Assembly (NCBI GenBank): GCA_013695575.1
Contig: JACDAF010000189.1
Span: 1-6,864 of the forward strand
Reading direction: 5' to 3'
Length of the DNA: 6,864 nt
Origin: Chloroflexota bacterium
Lineage (GTDB): Bacteria > Chloroflexota > Limnocylindria > P2-11E
The position numbers were made by a program, and so were the translations under genes. Position 1 is the first letter of the stretch. Every line of letters begins with the position of its first letter. This document shows, piece by piece, positions 5,454 to 6,864 of this stretch. The notes below the pieces were generated by a model that saw only the letters and a program-made list of their open reading frames with translations, did not search any database and had not been told where the DNA came from.

Positions 5454-6278
5454 CTAACGGCGCTCCTGCCAGTGCGTCGCCTTTCGATGCAAGAGGGCAA
5501 CGGCGCGATCCATTGCAAGCCCGATGACGCCAATCAGAATGATCGCCACGAAGATAGAAGGGATCTCGAAGTACAACGCCGAGCGCTGAATGAGAAATCC
5601 GAGCCCCGACGACGAGGCGATGAGCTCCGCGGCGACGAGCGTGCCCCAAGCATTCCCCAAAGCGAGGCGCGCGCCGACAAGAATGAAGGGGAGCGAGGCT
5701 GGCACCACCACGCGGCGAAAGATGATCCCATCTCCAGCACCGAGCACCCGCGCGGCCTTGATGAGCGTGCCGTCGACGTCAAGCACTCCCTGGTATGTCG
5801 CAACCACCGTCGGCAGGAACGTCGCAACCGCAATCACGAGGACCTTGGGAAATTCGCCAATTCCGAACATGAGGACGTAGAGCGGGATCAGTGCAAGAGC
5901 AGGAATCGTCCGGAAGAACTGCACCCAAGGCTCCAGAAGCCCGCGCCCCCAGCGATACCACCCCATCAGGAAGCCGATTGGAACGGCGGCACTCACGCCG
6001 AAGACGAACCCCAGAGCAACCCGGCGCACGCTTGTTACAACGTCGTCGACGAGCGTTCCCCGCGCATACTCCCCCCGGAACGCCTGAGCGACCGTGACCG
6101 GGGACGGGAGCAGCCCGTCGGCGACCACGCGCGACATCGCTTGCCAAACCAGGAACCCCGCTGCGATCGTCAATCCGTAGTAGACGGCCATCGGGATCGT
6201 CCTGAGCCGTCGGGTACGAGTCGAGTTCAACCTCGGAGAGTGCCTCTCTAGGGACGCGCCAACACCAACCGGTGTCAC
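5454..6278 (-). CDS. ABC importer permease, NitT/TauT (SsuC/TauC-like) family
   Basis: Inner-membrane subunit of the importer, 274 residues from the GTG at 6278. Membrane segments are visible near 32-48, 86-106, 121-140, 145-163, 196-218 and 241-261, which fits the usual six. The cytoplasmic coupling loop (EAA-like) is IKAARVLGAGDGIIFRRVVVP (173-193); it has AA and the conserved Gly and contacts the ATPase. LLPSPVTVAQAF (57-68) and the repeated 'IPALALIPLYVLMFGIGEFPK' type segment (125-145) are typical of this family. The start is uncertain: GTG 6278 has no clear Shine-Dalgarno. A TTG at 6230 or the ATG at 6191, just before the first membrane segment, are alternatives, and the first 29 residues are Arg-rich and not conserved-looking. 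It is the first gene of the operon, 47 bases from a good promoter. Confidence 0.93.
   Translation of the reverse strand: MTPVGVGASLERHSPRLNSTRTRRLRTIPMAVYYGLTIAAGFLVWQAMSRVVADGLLPSPVTVAQAFRGEYARGTLVDDVVTSVRRVALGFVFGVSAAVPIGFLMGWYRWGRGLLEPWVQFFRTIPALALIPLYVLMFGIGEFPKVLVIAVATFLPTVVATYQGVLDVDGTLIKAARVLGAGDGIIFRRVVVPASLPFILVGARLALGNAWGTLVAAELIASSSGLGFLIQRSALYFEIPSIFVAIILIGVIGLAMDRAVALLHRKATHWQERR
5463..5467 (-). promoter_or_regulatory. Shine-Dalgarno of the ABC ATPase gene
   Basis: AGGAG on the minus strand, 9 bases before the ATG at 5453 and located inside the last codons of the permease gene. It supports the ATPase start and the close permease-ATPase coupling. Confidence 0.7.
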
Positions 6279-6292
6279 GCAGCCGCCGGTTG
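6266..6292. promoter_or_regulatory. 7-bp inverted repeat at the start of the ABC operon, possible operator
   Basis: CAACCGG (6266-6272) and CCGGTTG (6286-6292) form a perfect inverted repeat with a 13-base centre, extendable by two further positions with one mismatch. It spans the proposed GTG start at 6278 and lies about 26-52 bases after the predicted transcription start, a usual place for a repressor site. It could also fold in the mRNA near the start codon. No regulator gene lies in the window, so its user is unknown. Confidence 0.4.
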
Positions 6293-6324
6293 TTCCAAGC
6301 TTTTGTCAGTCTGGATGATGGCAT

Positions 6325-6353
6325 ACCGTACGCAACCTCGTATGAGTTGTCAA
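6325..6353 (-). promoter_or_regulatory. Sigma-70-type promoter of the ABC importer operon
   Basis: On the minus strand a perfect -35 TTGACA (6353-6348) is followed by 17 bases and a -10 TACGGT (6330-6325), which keeps the TA...T pattern common in high-GC bacteria. Predicted transcription starts near 6318, about 40 bases before the GTG at 6278. It sits in the only sizeable gap upstream of the permease, right after the end of the SulP gene, so the ABC operon need not rely on read-through. Confidence 0.65.
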
Positions 6354-6391
6354 GCTAATGGCAGGCCCCGAGGGTGTCGGCACTGTCCAGC

Positions 6392-6864
6392 CTAGAACGG
6401 CTCGTCGCCGTGCCCGATCAGCGTGGCAATCCAGCGGTGTGCGCGTGGCGGAACGTCCTCGAGTTGCACGTCGAGCGCTGCGCGACGTGCGTCCTGGATC
6501 ATGCGGCGAATCGCCATCGCCCCGGTGATATCCATCCGGCCAAGCCCTCCGAGGTCGATCTCGACGTGCGTGATGGATGGATGGCGTGCGAGCGCCTGGC
6601 CGAACGCGTCCTCGAGCACCTTGCTGCTCGCGAACCACAACACACCGCGAGGGCGAAACCGCAGGGTCTTGCCGTCTGCGGTGGTGTCGACATCGACGTC
6701 GATGCGGAGCTCACGAGTGAGGTGCACGGCTATCGCCAGCCCGACACCGAGAACCACCGCTCGCTCGACGTGCGGTGCGAATCCGATCGTCGCGCCGAAG
6801 GTCGCCCATGCGACAAGCGCCTGCCACCGTGAGAACCGGAGCATCCGCACGAGCGGCCGCATCC
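6392..6864 (-). CDS. SulP-family anion transporter, C-terminal part with STAS domain (5' end outside window)
   Basis: The last roughly 157 codons of a secondary anion transporter. The first visible ATG (6862) is internal: the protein enters at SRWQALVAWATFGATIGFAPH, a late membrane hairpin typical of SulP proteins (hydrophobic about 13-29 and 34-49), and then RELRIDVDV leads into a cytoplasmic STAS domain (about 62-150). STAS features are GVLWFASSKVLED (73-85), the strand VEIDLGGLGRMD (100-111), DITG (111-114) at the usual phosphate-loop/helix position, and a closing LEDVPPR (134-140). SulP proteins carry sulfate, bicarbonate or other anions; which one cannot be told. It ends with TAG at 6392. 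A stand-alone STAS protein is less likely because of the preceding membrane segments. No convincing terminator follows, so some read-through into the ABC operon is possible. Confidence 0.85.
   Translation of the reverse strand, partial: MRPLVRMLRFSRWQALVAWATFGATIGFAPHVERAVVLGVGLAIAVHLTRELRIDVDVDTTADGKTLRFRPRGVLWFASSKVLEDAFGQALARHPSITHVEIDLGGLGRMDITGAMAIRRMIQDARRAALDVQLEDVPPRAHRWIATLIGHGDEPF

Noticed and set aside
4842..6251. Long plus-strand open frame (469 codons) across the ATPase and permease genes
   Set aside because: It is antisense to two genes with complete ABC motifs; its translation is rich in Arg, His, Asp and Glu with no domain, as expected for a shadow frame in GC-rich DNA.
6364..6391. 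Terminator after the SulP gene
   Set aside because: Only a 4-bp CCGA/TCGG stem with no T run is visible; too weak to call.

Overview
This is a gene-dense, GC-rich window (low 60s % G+C by eye) with C/G-rich third codon positions, GTG starts and short intergenic gaps. It suggests a high-GC bacterium. An actinobacterial or related high-GC soil/sediment lineage is the best guess from style alone, because no rRNA or lineage marker is present. There are six protein genes (two cut by the window edges), no tRNA or rRNA, no CRISPR array and no insertion sequence.

Left side, plus strand: the 3' part of an APH-fold small-molecule kinase (1-930; it starts before the window) is followed 7 bases later by a complete NAD-type short-chain dehydrogenase/reductase (SDR, 938-1714). 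The pair looks like the end of an operon, and a small hairpin follows directly (1720-1740). The 262-base gap between the convergent gene sets holds no intact gene. On the minus strand it carries a decayed N-terminal piece of a second SDR (about 1798-1911).

Centre and right, minus strand, read right to left: an apparent operon encodes an ABC importer of the nitrate/sulfonate/taurine (NitT/TauT) type. The order is permease (6278-5454), ATPase (5453-4659, starting on the base after the permease stop) and secreted substrate-binding protein (4597-3545). A predicted cytosolic TIM-barrel, glycoside-hydrolase-like protein of unknown substrate follows (3398-1977). A good sigma-70-type promoter (TTGACA, 17 bases, TACGGT) lies just upstream of the permease, with a 7-base inverted repeat over the predicted start that could be an operator. 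A 10-bp GC-rich stem-loop separates the binding protein from the last gene and may set their relative expression.

Far right, minus strand: the C-terminal end of a SulP-family anion transporter, with the last membrane segments and the STAS domain (6864-6392). It ends 39 bases before the -35 box of the ABC operon.

Working model (inference): the importer takes up a small organic solute and the downstream TIM-barrel protein acts on it in the cytoplasm; the kinase and SDR on the opposite strand could belong to the same catabolic locus. The substrate cannot be read from the sequence. No mobile or defence system was found. The most unusual items are the uncharacterised TIM-barrel enzyme tied to the importer, the SDR relic, and three short ORFs joined to neighbouring genes by ATGA overlaps.
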